From Eubacteriales bacterium (GTDB taxonomy: Bacteria > Bacillota > Clostridia > JANYKE01), in assembly GCA_025361685.1 (NCBI GenBank), contig JANYKE010000017.1:1-9462 (forward strand): 9,462 nucleotides of DNA. The letters run 5' to 3'. The position numbers and the translations under genes were made by a program. The notes below the pieces were generated by a model. That model saw nothing but the letters and a program-made list of their open reading frames with translations, did not search any database and had not been told where the DNA came from. Below are positions 1-7,400 of this stretch, one piece after another. Within the stretch, counting starts at the first letter, position 1, and every line of letters starts with the position of its first letter.

Positions 1-875
1 ATTCGAGTATAGCGGAAGTTGAGGACAGAACGAGTGTTGTCGAGGGTGATATTACTATTATCGATTTTGAAGGCTTTGACGGAGATGTTGCATTCCCGGG
101 TGGCAAGGGTGACAATTATGAACTTGCAATCGGATCCAATACTTTTATTCCCGGTTTTGAAGAGCAGATTATCGGGGCGGTGGTTGGCACAGAAATCGAT
201 GTAAATGTTTCTTTCCCTGAGGAATATCACGAGGCAAGTCTTGCAGGCAAACCGGTTTTATTCAAGGTTACTGTCAATGCAATCAAAGAAAAAAGATATC
301 CAACACTTGATGATGAGTTTGCAAAAGACGTTAGCGAATTTGATACACTCGAGGAATACAAGGCTGACGTTAAAGCTAAGCTTGTTGAGCAGGCAGAAAA
401 GAAAGCTAAGTCGGAGACTGAAGACAAGATTTTCAATGCGCTTGTTGAAGGAACTGATATTGAAATTCCACAGCCGATTATCGATGAAGAAGCCGATGCA
501 CTAATGCACAATTTCGATATGGAGCTTCAACACCAGGGACTCAATTTGCAACGATATACCGAAATGATGGGAATGAATCAAGAGACAGTTAAAGAAGAAT
601 TCTCAAAAATGGCTATTAAAAATATTAAGATGCGCTTAATCATCGAGGAGATTGGCAAGATAGAAAAAATCGATGTGAGCGAAGAAGACCGCGATAAAGA
701 GATTGAAGCCATTGCCACACAATACGGAGAGACCGACATTGCTAAGTTCAAGGAGACTCTGGGTGAAGAGCAGATGAAATATTTTGAAGACAGTGCCAAG
801 CGCAGAAAGATTAGAGAATTAATTGTTGCACAGGCTAAGGTAAGAGCAGGCAATGATGTTAGCAACGAAGAATAA
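1..875 (+). CDS. tig: Trigger factor, ribosome-associated chaperone and peptidyl-prolyl isomerase (5' truncated by window edge)
   Basis: Trigger factor binds ribosomes beside the exit tunnel and shields nascent chains. The reading frame enters at base 3 and runs 290 codons to TAA. Compared with the usual ~430 residues, the ribosome-binding N-terminal domain lies outside the window. Fragment residues ~14-97 match the FKBP-type PPIase domain: GD..IIDFEGF near 15-25, then [13 protein letters not shown] near 46-58 and FPEEYH..LAGK at 71-83. The following [15 protein letters not shown] and the long charged helical stretch to the end match the C-terminal arm domain, which includes the conserved [13 protein letters not shown] segment. 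A GTG at 180-182 is an internal valine codon, not a start. clpP follows after 23 bases, the classic tig-clpP neighbourhood. No terminator is visible between them, so co-transcription is likely. The identification is secure; only the missing 5' end limits it. Confidence 0.96.
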   Translation, partial: SSIAEVEDRTSVVEGDITIIDFEGFDGDVAFPGGKGDNYELAIGSNTFIPGFEEQIIGAVVGTEIDVNVSFPEEYHEASLAGKPVLFKVTVNAIKEKRYPTLDDEFAKDVSEFDTLEEYKADVKAKLVEQAEKKAKSETEDKIFNALVEGTDIEIPQPIIDEEADALMHNFDMELQHQGLNLQRYTEMMGMNQETVKEEFSKMAIKNIKMRLIIEEIGKIEKIDVSEEDRDKEIEAIATQYGETDIAKFKETLGEEQMKYFEDSAKRRKIRELIVAQAKVRAGNDVSNEE

Positions 876-898
876 ATTGTTTTGAAGGGGGTTATTTT

Positions 899-1483
899 AT
901 GAGTTTAGTACCGATAGTAATTGAACAGACCAGCAGAGGCGAGCGTTCTTATGATATTTTTTCTCGCTTATTGGAAGACAGAATTATTATGTTGAGTGAT
1001 CAGGTTAATGATGTTACGGCAAGTCTTGTTGTTGCACAGATGCTGTATCTTGAACATGTTGATCCGGAGAAAGATATTCTGCTATATATTAATAGTCCGG
1101 GAGGTTCTGTTACAGCCGGGTTTGCAATATATGACACGATGCATCATATCAAGTGCGATGTTTCTACAATATGTGTGGGCATGGCAGCAAGCATGGGAGC
1201 ATTCTTATTGGCGGCCGGCGCCAAGGGCAAAAGATTTTCGCTGCCTAACAGTGAGATCATGATTCATCAGCCAATGGGCGGTGCACAGGGTCAGGCAACC
1301 GATATCAAAATACATGCTGAGTGGATTATTAAAATTAAAGAAAGATTGAATAATATACTTGCAGAAAAAACAGGCCAGTCTATTGACAAAATAAACCTTG
1401 ATGTTGAGAGAGATTTCTTTATGTCAGCTGAAGAAGCTAAGGCATACGGAATCGTCGATGACGTTATGACTGATAAAAAGTAG
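899..1483 (+). CDS. clpP: ATP-dependent Clp protease proteolytic subunit ClpP
   Basis: ClpP is a serine peptidase whose two stacked heptameric rings form a degradation chamber for substrates delivered by Clp ATPases. The 194-residue product has normal length. The catalytic triad is visible at the standard positions: Ser98 in GMAASMGAF, His123 in MIHQP and Asp172 in ERDFFMS. The N-terminus ([11 protein letters not shown]) resembles the short Bacillus-type start rather than the longer E. coli propeptide. The oligomerisation and substrate-groove segment [19 protein letters not shown] is intact at 63-81. The start is fixed by an AAGGGGG ribosome binding site (885-891) seven bases before the ATG. 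clpX begins 14 bases downstream, so protease and unfoldase are probably made from one mRNA. I saw no CtsR-like heptad repeat in the short tig-clpP gap, but the operon promoter lies outside the window. Confidence 0.98.
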   Translation: MSLVPIVIEQTSRGERSYDIFSRLLEDRIIMLSDQVNDVTASLVVAQMLYLEHVDPEKDILLYINSPGGSVTAGFAIYDTMHHIKCDVSTICVGMAASMGAFLLAAGAKGKRFSLPNSEIMIHQPMGGAQGQATDIKIHAEWIIKIKERLNNILAEKTGQSIDKINLDVERDFFMSAEEAKAYGIVDDVMTDKK

Positions 1484-1497
1484 AGGGAGACAAGTTT

Positions 1498-2796
1498 ATG
1501 CCAAAGAATAATGACAACAAGCCTGTTACTTGTTCGTTCTGTGGAAAAACGCAAGATCAGGTGCAGCGCCTGATTGCAGGTCCAGGCGTACACATATGTG
1601 ATGAGTGCGTTGAACTTTGCGTTGATATTATCGACGACGAATTCGAAATGTTTGATAAACCGATCGAAGGCGTCAAGAGCAACCTTACTCCGGCTGAAAT
1701 TACAAGGGTTTTGGATGATTACGTTATTGGGCAGGAGAAGGCTAAGAAGACTCTGGCTGTTGCAGTGTATAATCATTACAAACGAATCAACTCAAAAGTT
1801 TCTGTTGATGATGTCGAACTTCAGAAGAGTAACATTTTGATTCTTGGTCCAACCGGTGCCGGCAAGACTTACCTTGCACAGAATCTTGCACGTATTCTAA
1901 ACGTACCATTTGCGGTTGCTGATGCGACCTCACTTACTGAGGCAGGTTATGTCGGCGAGGATGTTGAGAATATTTTGCTACGATTGATTCAGTCGGCAGA
2001 CTATGATATCAGACGCGCAGAAACAGGTATCATATACCTTGACGAGATAGATAAGATCACGCGCAAATCCGACAACCCATCAATAACTCGTGATGTCAGC
2101 GGTGAAGGTGTGCAGCAAGCGCTTCTAAAAATTCTTGAAGGAACGATTGCATCTGTTCCTCCGCAGGGTGGCAGGAAGCATCCTCACATGGAATTTTTGC
2201 AGATTGACACTACCAACATTTTATTTATATGCGGCGGGTCATTTGACGGTCTTGAGAAAATTATTATGGATAGAATAGGTAAGAAGACAATCGGATTCGG
2301 CGCTAAAATTGAGAACAGTAAGAATGTTGACAAGGATGAATTGTTGAAAAAGATTATGCCTCAGGATTTGGTTCGTTACGGAATTATTCCTGAGTTCGTC
2401 GGAAGAATTCCTGTTATCGCAACATTGAAACTACTTGACAAAGAGTCTCTTATTAGAATTCTTAAAGAACCGAAGAACGCGCTAATAAAACAATACACAA
2501 AGCTTTTCGAAATGGATAATTGCGAGCTGGTTATTGAAGAGGATGCGATTGAACTTGTTGCCGAAAAAGCGCTTGAAAGACAAACAGGTGCAAGAGGACT
2601 GCGCGCAATTCTTGAAGAAGCGATGTTAGATGTGATGTATGAAATTCCTTCTGACAGAAATATTGTTAAATGTATTATCACAAAGGAAACAATTCTTGAA
2701 CATAAGAAACCCACACTTATTAGAACAGAAACGCTTCGTCCTGCTAAAAAATCTTTGTCGAAGAAATCTAAAAAGCTAACCGGAGACACAGCTTGA
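1498..2796 (+). CDS. clpX: ATP-dependent Clp protease ATP-binding subunit ClpX
   Basis: ClpX is a hexameric AAA+ unfoldase that recognises tagged substrates and threads them into ClpP. The 432-residue protein has an N-terminal C4 zinc-binding domain (Cys12, Cys15, Cys34, Cys37). Walker A GPTGAGKT is at 117-124, the GYVG pore loop at 150-153 and Walker B IIYLDEID at 178-185. The RKH pore loop lies at 226-228. The IGF tripeptide that docks on ClpP is at 265-267, the probable arginine finger is Arg303 in EFVGRIP, and sensor 2 GARGLR is at 364-369. All functional motifs are intact, so an active partner for the adjacent ClpP is expected. The C-terminus carries a lysine-rich tail after about residue 410, slightly longer than in common homologues. 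The ribosome binding site GAGGGAG directly abuts the clpP stop codon. The TGA stop overlaps the TTG start of tsaD. Confidence 0.98.
   Translation: MPKNNDNKPVTCSFCGKTQDQVQRLIAGPGVHICDECVELCVDIIDDEFEMFDKPIEGVKSNLTPAEITRVLDDYVIGQEKAKKTLAVAVYNHYKRINSKVSVDDVELQKSNILILGPTGAGKTYLAQNLARILNVPFAVADATSLTEAGYVGEDVENILLRLIQSADYDIRRAETGIIYLDEIDKITRKSDNPSITRDVSGEGVQQALLKILEGTIASVPPQGGRKHPHMEFLQIDTTNILFICGGSFDGLEKIIMDRIGKKTIGFGAKIENSKNVDKDELLKKIMPQDLVRYGIIPEFVGRIPVIATLKLLDKESLIRILKEPKNALIKQYTKLFEMDNCELVIEEDAIELVAEKALERQTGARGLRAILEEAMLDVMYEIPSDRNIVKCIITKETILEHKKPTLIRTETLRPAKKSLSKKSKKLTGDTA
2782..2796 (+). promoter_or_regulatory. tsaD ribosome binding site and TTG start overlapping the clpX stop
   Basis: GGAG (2782-2785) sits inside the last clpX codons, seven bases before TTG (2793-2795). 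The encoded sequence [17 protein letters not shown] starts where TsaD homologues start. No ATG or GTG nearby gives a full-length N-terminus, so TTG is the supported start. The TTGA overlap is the arrangement expected for termination-reinitiation coupling. Coupling itself is inferred. Confidence 0.75.
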
Positions 2797-3863
2797 ACGA
2801 AAAAGATATTATTACACTTAGTATAGAAACAAGCTGTGATGAGACGGCAGCCGCGATTACAAAAAACGGCAGAGAAGTTCTTGCCAGTGTTGTTGCAACC
2901 CAGATAGATTTGCACAAGAAGTATGGCGGAGTAGTTCCCGAGATTGCATCACGTAAACATCTCGAAAGTATCATGCCTGTTATTGATGAAACCCTCGAAG
3001 AATGGAATCAGAATTGTGGCGGAGTAAAAGAAGATATTGATCTGGTTGCGGTTACATACGGACCGGGACTTGTAGGTGCCCTGCTTGTGGGCATGTCGGC
3101 CGGCAAGGCAATGGCATACGCACTTAACAAACCACTAATTGCAGTTAATCATATTGAAGGTCATATTGCTGCTGCATATATTACGTATCTTGAACTTGAA
3201 CCACCGTTTGTTTGCCTGATTGTTTCAGGCGGGCATTCGCATGTTGTTCTTGTCAAAGATTATATTCAGTTTGAAATTTTAGGTCGTACTCGTGATGATG
3301 CGGCCGGTGAAGCATATGATAAAATTGCACGCGTCTTGGGACTCGGATATCCGGGTGGTCCGGAAATTGATAATAGAGCAATTGCAAATCCAAAATCGAT
3401 GAGCGAGCTGCCGCAATTTCCGCGAGTAAATTTTTCTGATGGCACATCGGACTTTAGTTTTAGCGGAGTGAAAACTTCGGTTATGAATTATATAAATAAA
3501 GAGCAGATGCAAGGACGAGAAATATTTGTTGATGACATTTGCGCAGGTTTTCAGACAGCTGTTTCAGATGTGCTGGTTCAACATACACTTGACGCATTAA
3601 CTAAATGTAAGAAAAATATTTCCAATCCTGACAGTCTAAATAAAATTGCCGTCGTTGGCGGAGTAGCAGCCAACAAAGGTTTGCGTGCGAAGATGAAAGA
3701 GCTGTGTGATGTTGAGCACATCGAACTTTTTATTCCGGACTTCGAATTGTGCACAGATAATGCGGCAATGATTGGTGCTGCCGGTTACTATAGTTTTATT
3801 AATGGTAGAAAAATTTCAGGGTTAGATTTAAATGCGATTCCCAATTTAAAACTTGGAGAATAG
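2793..3863 (+). CDS. tsaD: tRNA N6-threonylcarbamoyladenosine (t6A37) transferase subunit TsaD (formerly Gcp/YgjD)
   Basis: With TsaB and TsaE, TsaD transfers the threonylcarbamoyl group from the TsaC product to A37 of ANN-decoding tRNAs. The 356-residue product is of normal length and belongs to the ASKHA/Kae1 fold. Visible motifs are the N-terminal [11 protein letters not shown] (11-21), the metal-binding NHIEGH (His120, His124), the SGGHSH nucleotide loop (145-150), [10 protein letters not shown] (289-298) and the CTDNAAM segment with Asp322, the third metal ligand. The start is a TTG whose last three bases with the next A make the clpX TGA (TTGA overlap). GGAG at 2782-2785 lies seven bases upstream. 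This suggests translational coupling to clpX. Its usual partners tsaB and tsaE are not nearby. The old label glycoprotein endopeptidase for this family is not supported by known function. Confidence 0.96.
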   Translation: MNEKDIITLSIETSCDETAAAITKNGREVLASVVATQIDLHKKYGGVVPEIASRKHLESIMPVIDETLEEWNQNCGGVKEDIDLVAVTYGPGLVGALLVGMSAGKAMAYALNKPLIAVNHIEGHIAAAYITYLELEPPFVCLIVSGGHSHVVLVKDYIQFEILGRTRDDAAGEAYDKIARVLGLGYPGGPEIDNRAIANPKSMSELPQFPRVNFSDGTSDFSFSGVKTSVMNYINKEQMQGREIFVDDICAGFQTAVSDVLVQHTLDALTKCKKNISNPDSLNKIAVVGGVAANKGLRAKMKELCDVEHIELFIPDFELCTDNAAMIGAAGYYSFINGRKISGLDLNAIPNLKLGE

Positions 3864-3881
3864 GTCGTTAAAAAATATGAC

Positions 3882-3903
3882 TGCATAAAAATATTGCATA
3901 AAA
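3882..3903 (+). repeat. Isolated TGCATAAAA direct-repeat pair just after tsaD
   Basis: Two identical 9-mers, TGCATAAAA at 3882-3890 and 3895-3903, lie 13 bases apart start to start, 19 bases after the tsaD stop. The motif is the same as in the larger array at 4137-4222, about 235 bases downstream. That makes chance A+T richness a less attractive explanation. One protein could bridge both places, but this is inference. Confidence 0.55.
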
Positions 3904-3930
3904 TTCAAAATCGATTTTTGTCGAATAATT

Positions 3931-4002
3931 TGTGGAAAAAACTCAAAGTGCCTAAAATAAAGACATTTACCCTGTGGATAACTCTGTGGAATCTGTGGAA
4001 AA
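3931..4002 (-). promoter_or_regulatory. Cluster of DnaA-box-like 9-mers
   Basis: Read on the minus strand, TTATCCACA (3973-3981 on the plus strand as TGTGGATAA) is a perfect consensus DnaA box. Two one-mismatch copies, TTTTCCACA, lie at 3931-3939 and 3994-4002, and a weaker copy (GATTCCACA) is at 3985-3993. All share one orientation, and three are packed into 30 bases with 12- and 9-base start spacing. A further one-mismatch copy, TAATCCACA, is at 4371-4379 in the rpoB leader, but there it also forms one strand of an RNA helix. Clusters like this bind DnaA at origins and at titration or regulatory sites. Binding here is inferred. dnaA, dnaN and other usual oriC neighbours are absent, so I do not call this the origin. 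Confidence 0.6.
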
Positions 4003-4083
4003 GCTGATATAAAGCCATTATACATTTTGAGGCCTTTGGCCGAAGATTTTACCTGAAAAATTCATATTGTTGAAACCTTTAAA

Positions 4084-4110
4084 CCCTTGATAATTAAGGG
4101 CTTTTATTCT
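4084..4110 (+). terminator. Possible intrinsic terminator of the tig-clpP-clpX-tsaD transcript
   Basis: CCCTTGA (4084-4090) pairs with TTAAGGG (4094-4100) around a TAA loop, giving seven pairs including one G-T wobble. It is followed by CTTTTATTCTT, an interrupted T-run. The stem is short and rather A+T-rich, so termination may be leaky. It lies about 220 bases after the tsaD stop. The nearer GGCC-TTT-GGCC hairpin (4031-4041) has only four stem pairs and no good T-run. This is the best terminator candidate in the gap. Confidence 0.42.
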
Positions 4111-4136
4111 TAACACTGATTGCGCAAAATTATTTT

Positions 4137-4222
4137 TGCATAAAAGATTACATAAAGCTAAAAATGATATGCATAAACACCTGTATAAAAATTTTTTCAA
4201 ATGCATAAAATCATGCATAAAC
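4137..4222 (+). repeat. Three evenly spaced pairs of the direct repeat TGCATAAA upstream of the rpoBC promoter
   Basis: The array has six copies of a 9-mer. They are TGCATAAAA (4137), TACATAAAG (4149), TGCATAAAC (4170), TGTATAAAA (4182), TGCATAAAA (4202) and TGCATAAAC (4214), where each number is the first base. Within every pair the starts are exactly 12 bases apart, and pair starts are 33 and 32 bases apart, close to three helical turns. The second and third units also share an A/T tract with a run of six Ts after the pair. The last copy ends 19 bases before the -35 box. The geometry suggests a site for a repeating DNA-binding protein or an iteron-like element. The half-site loosely resembles ArgR-type operators of low-G+C Firmicutes, but the direct orientation does not fit well. 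The binding protein is unknown to me. Confidence 0.65.
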
Positions 4223-4241
4223 AAATTTTTTGTGATGGGGG

Positions 4242-4277
4242 TTGACATGCGAGAGGGTTGCTGATATTATTATAGAC
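4242..4277 (+). promoter_or_regulatory. Strong housekeeping-sigma promoter for rpoBC
   Basis: A perfect -35 TTGACA (4242-4247) is separated by exactly 17 bases from -10 TATTAT (4265-4270). TG at 4262-4263 adds an extended -10 element. Transcription should begin near 4275-4277. The A/T tract just upstream (around 4221-4231) could act as an UP element. The promoter drives a leader of about 200 bases into rpoB. It is the only near-consensus promoter I found in the gap and, with the absence of rplJL upstream, is probably the main source of rpoBC transcripts. Confidence 0.82.
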
Positions 4278-4420
4278 CGCACGATAACGTGGGGTCATGT
4301 CGCTTAGCAGGCGGAGCTTCACAAAAAATCCACGTGTTTGTGCATTGTACACATAGTATCTTTCTTTAAGTGTGGATTACATTAGCCATAATAGCCTGCC
4401 TCAGATGGTGTGATATTTTT
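4275..4420 (+). promoter_or_regulatory. Structured 5' leader of the rpoB mRNA (candidate cis-regulatory RNA)
   Basis: Three sets of complementary segments can be read directly. A hairpin lies at the extreme 5' end: GACC-G-CACG (4275-4283) pairs with CGTG-G-GGTC (4288-4296) over an ATAA loop with one G-G mismatch. A long-range helix joins GCAGGC (4307-4312) to GCCTGC (4394-4399). Nested inside it, AATCCACGT (4327-4335) pairs with GTGTGGATT (4370-4378) through seven Watson-Crick and two wobble pairs. GCCAT (4385-4389) can alternatively pair with ATGGT (4405-4409) just before a T-run, and this hairpin's loop contains GCCTGC. The leader could be a regulatory or mRNA-stabilising element. I do not recognise it as a named RNA family. 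Lacto-rpoB, an RNA motif described upstream of rpoB in lactic acid bacteria, is a precedent for position, not a match I can claim. Confidence 0.5.
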
Positions 4421-4475
4421 GCTTAAATCGATAGTTTGTTTGTACTTTCTAAACTAAATTATGAGGTGATAGTTT

Positions 4476-7400
4476 ATGTTGCATCCTGTTAAGCAGGGCA
4501 AGAGAGAGAGAATGAGCTATTCAAAGATCGAAAACGTTTTGGATATGCCAAATCTCATCGAAATTCAGAAAGTATTTTACAAGCGTTTTATAGAAGAAGA
4601 TTTGATGGAAGTGTTGCACGAAATTTCCCCAATCACCGATTACAGCGGCAATCTCACATTGGAATTTGTGGATTACCGCATAGACGAAGAACCGAAATAT
4701 TCTGTCCTTGAATGTAAGGAAAGAGATGCGACCTATACGGCACCTCTTCGTGTAAGCGTACGCCTAATTAATAAGGAAACGGGTGAGATTAAAGAGCAGG
4801 AAATCTTCATGGGAGATTTTCCATTGATGACAGACAGCGGTACATTTATTATTAATGGTACCGAAAGAGTTATTGTCAGTCAGCTTGTTCGTTCACCGGG
4901 CGTCTACTACAATTATAATCTTGATAAAAACGGTAAGAAACTTTTTTCTTCTACTATAATACCTAACAGAGGAGCATGGCTTGAGTTTGAAATTGATTCA
5001 AATGATATCATGTATGTTCGTCTTGACAGAACAAGAAAGCTTCCTCTAACAGTTCTTCTTCGAGCAATCGGATATGGTACCAATGATCAGATCAACGAAC
5101 TATTCGGTCATTCTGATTGCCTCGCCGCCACATTACAGAAGGACACTTCAAAAAATATCGAAGAAGGACTCGTCGAAATATATAAAAGACTTCGTCCGGG
5201 TGAGCCGCCAACCGTTGATAGTTCGCGTTCACTTTTTAATTCTATGTTCTTTGATTACAGAAGATATGATCTTGCCAAGGTTGGCAGATATAAGTTTAAC
5301 AAGAAACTCGCTCTTGCTTCAAGAATTGAAGGCAAGGTTGCCGCACAAAAAATTGTTAATCCCAATGTCAACAAAGTTATCATTAAAGAGGGCGAAGTAA
5401 TAACAAAGGAAAAGGCAATTGACATTCAAAATGAAGGCGTTAACGAAGTCTTGATTTTGCACGAAGGCAAGGAATTGAAAGTCATTGGTAACAGAACAGT
5501 TGACATGGCTGCATACGTTACGTTTGATCCCGAGGACATCGGTATTTTCGAAAGAGTGCAGTACGATGTACTTGTCGAACTTATCAATAACTTTGGCAAC
5601 AGCACAAAATTGAAGAAGGCCGCTGCCGACTATCATCACGAGTTGTTACCATATCATATTACGGTTGATGATATTATTGCATCAGCAAATTATTACATTC
5701 TTCTTAATTATGGATTAGGCGAAGTTGACGACACGGATCATCTGGGCAACAAGAGATTAAGAGCTGTCGGAGAACTTTTGCAGAATCAATTCAAGATCGG
5801 TCTTTCAAGAATGGAAAGAGTTATAAGAGAGAGGATGACAATTCAGGATCTTGACATTGTCACGCCGCAATCACTTGTTAATATCAGACCACTTGTTGCA
5901 GCGATCAAAGAATTTTTTGGAAGCAGTCAGTTGTCACAATTTATGGATCAAACAAATCCGCTTGCCGAGCTTAATAATAAGAGAAGACTTTCAGCATTGG
6001 GACCTGGCGGCGTAAGTCGTGACAGAGCCAATTTTGAAATGCGCGACGTTCATCATTCCCATTACGGAAGAATGTGCCCGATCGAAACTCCTGAAGGCCC
6101 TAACATCGGACTTATCGGATCACTTAGTACTTATGCCAAAATCAACAAGTACGGATTTATCGAAGCTCCATACAGAATTGTTGATCACAAGCGTGCGCTT
6201 GTTACCAGAGAAGTAATTTACGTTACGGCTGACGAGGAAGATGAATATATAATTGCTCAGGCCAACGAGCCACTCGATAAGAATGGCAAATTTGTTGAAA
6301 AGAGAATTGCAGCAAGATACAGAGACGATATTTTTGAAGCAGATCCACACGGAGTTGACTTGATGGACGTTTCGCCGATGCAATTGGTTTCAGTTGCGAC
6401 AGCTCTCATTCCTTTCCTTGAAAATGATGATGCCAGTCGTGCACTGATGGGATCAAACATGCAGAGGCAGTCGGTGCCGCTGCTTGTACCATCTGCTCCG
6501 ATTATTGGAACAGGTATCGAATACAGAGCAGCACATGATTCAGGCGTTTGCGTGATCGCCAAGAACAGCGGTGTTGTTGAATCAGTTTCTGCAGATGAGA
6601 TTATTATCAAGAATAGTAATAAGGCATTTGACAAATATGCACTAGTTAAATTTATGAGATCAAATCAAGGCACATGTATTAATCAGCATCCGATTGTTGC
6701 AAAGGGTGAGAAGGTTAAAGCCGGCGACATAATTGCTGACGGACCTTCAACCGATCTTGGCGAACTCGCATTGGGCAAGAATATTCTTGTTGGGTTTATG
6801 ACATGGGAAGGTTACAACTATGAGGATGCTATTTTGATAAGTGAGAAGCTTGTTCAAGATGATGTGTTCACATCAATTCATATTGAGGAATACGAACTCG
6901 AAGCACGCGATACAAAACTTGGGCCTGAAGAAATTACGCGCGACATTGCCAATGTTAATGATGAGTCACTTAAAGATCTTGATGAGCGTGGAATAATAAG
7001 AATCGGTGCAGAAGTAAGACCGGGTGATATCCTTGTTGGTAAGGTCACACCAAAAGGAGAAACAGAACTATCTCCTGAAGAAAGATTGCTGCGTGCAATT
7101 TTCGGTGAGAAGGCACGTGAAGTTAGAGACACATCTTTGCGTGTGCCTCATGGTGAAAAAGGAATAATTGTTGATGTAAAAGTTTACACTCGCGAAAACG
7201 GCGATGACATGTCTCCGGGAGTTAACCAAATGGTATCAGTTTATATCGCACAGAAGAGAAAGATTTCTGTTGGTGATAAAATGGCAGGACGTCACGGTAA
7301 TAAGGGCGTTATTTCCCGAGTACTTCCTGTTGAGGACATGCCATTTATGGAAGACGGGACACCAATTGAAATAGTTCTTAATCCACTCGGCGTTCCTTCG

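Larger units (their letters stand above)
3864..4475. other. Noncoding, signal-rich tsaD-rpoB intergenic region
   Basis: These 612 bases hold no supportable protein gene. The longest open frame is on the minus strand (4018-4248). It has no ribosome binding site, lies over repeats and the promoter, and resembles nothing I recognise. The region is very A+T-rich from about 3870 to 4235. In order it contains a TGCATAAAA pair at 3882-3903, DnaA-box-like 9-mers at 3931-4002, a short GGCC-TTT-GGCC palindrome at 4031-4041 and a terminator-like hairpin at 4084-4110. Then come the paired TGCATAAA array at 4137-4222, the rpoBC promoter at 4242-4270 and a structured leader to 4475. The separate entries describe each element. 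Confidence 0.85.

Noticed and set aside
1291..1776. 161-codon minus-strand open frame across clpP and clpX
   Set aside because: It is antisense to the ClpP active-site region and the ClpX zinc domain, with no protein-family resemblance, so it is a shadow frame.
2376..2915. 179-codon minus-strand open frame across clpX and tsaD
   Set aside because: It lies antisense to two clear genes and shows no recognisable domain. It is a shadow of the clpX and tsaD coding frames.
4031..4041. GGCC-TTT-GGCC palindrome as the tsaD terminator
   Set aside because: Only four stem pairs with a three-base loop, and the following sequence is GAAGATTTT rather than a T-run.
3864..4240. Chromosomal replication origin
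   Set aside because: DnaA boxes and A+T-rich repeats are present, but dnaA, dnaN, rpmH and gidA are not adjacent and skew cannot be judged from one window. Retained only as a DnaA-box cluster.
4018..4248. 76-codon minus-strand open frame in the tsaD-rpoB gap
   Set aside because: No ribosome binding site precedes its ATG. It overlaps the repeats and the -35 box, and its FMHDFMH-type sequence is simply the TGCATAAA repeats read backwards.
4297..4356. 19-codon open frame in the rpoB leader that could be a leader peptide
   Set aside because: GGGG lies only two bases before the ATG and is buried in the 5' hairpin. There is no run of codons suggesting attenuation, and such a short frame is expected by chance.
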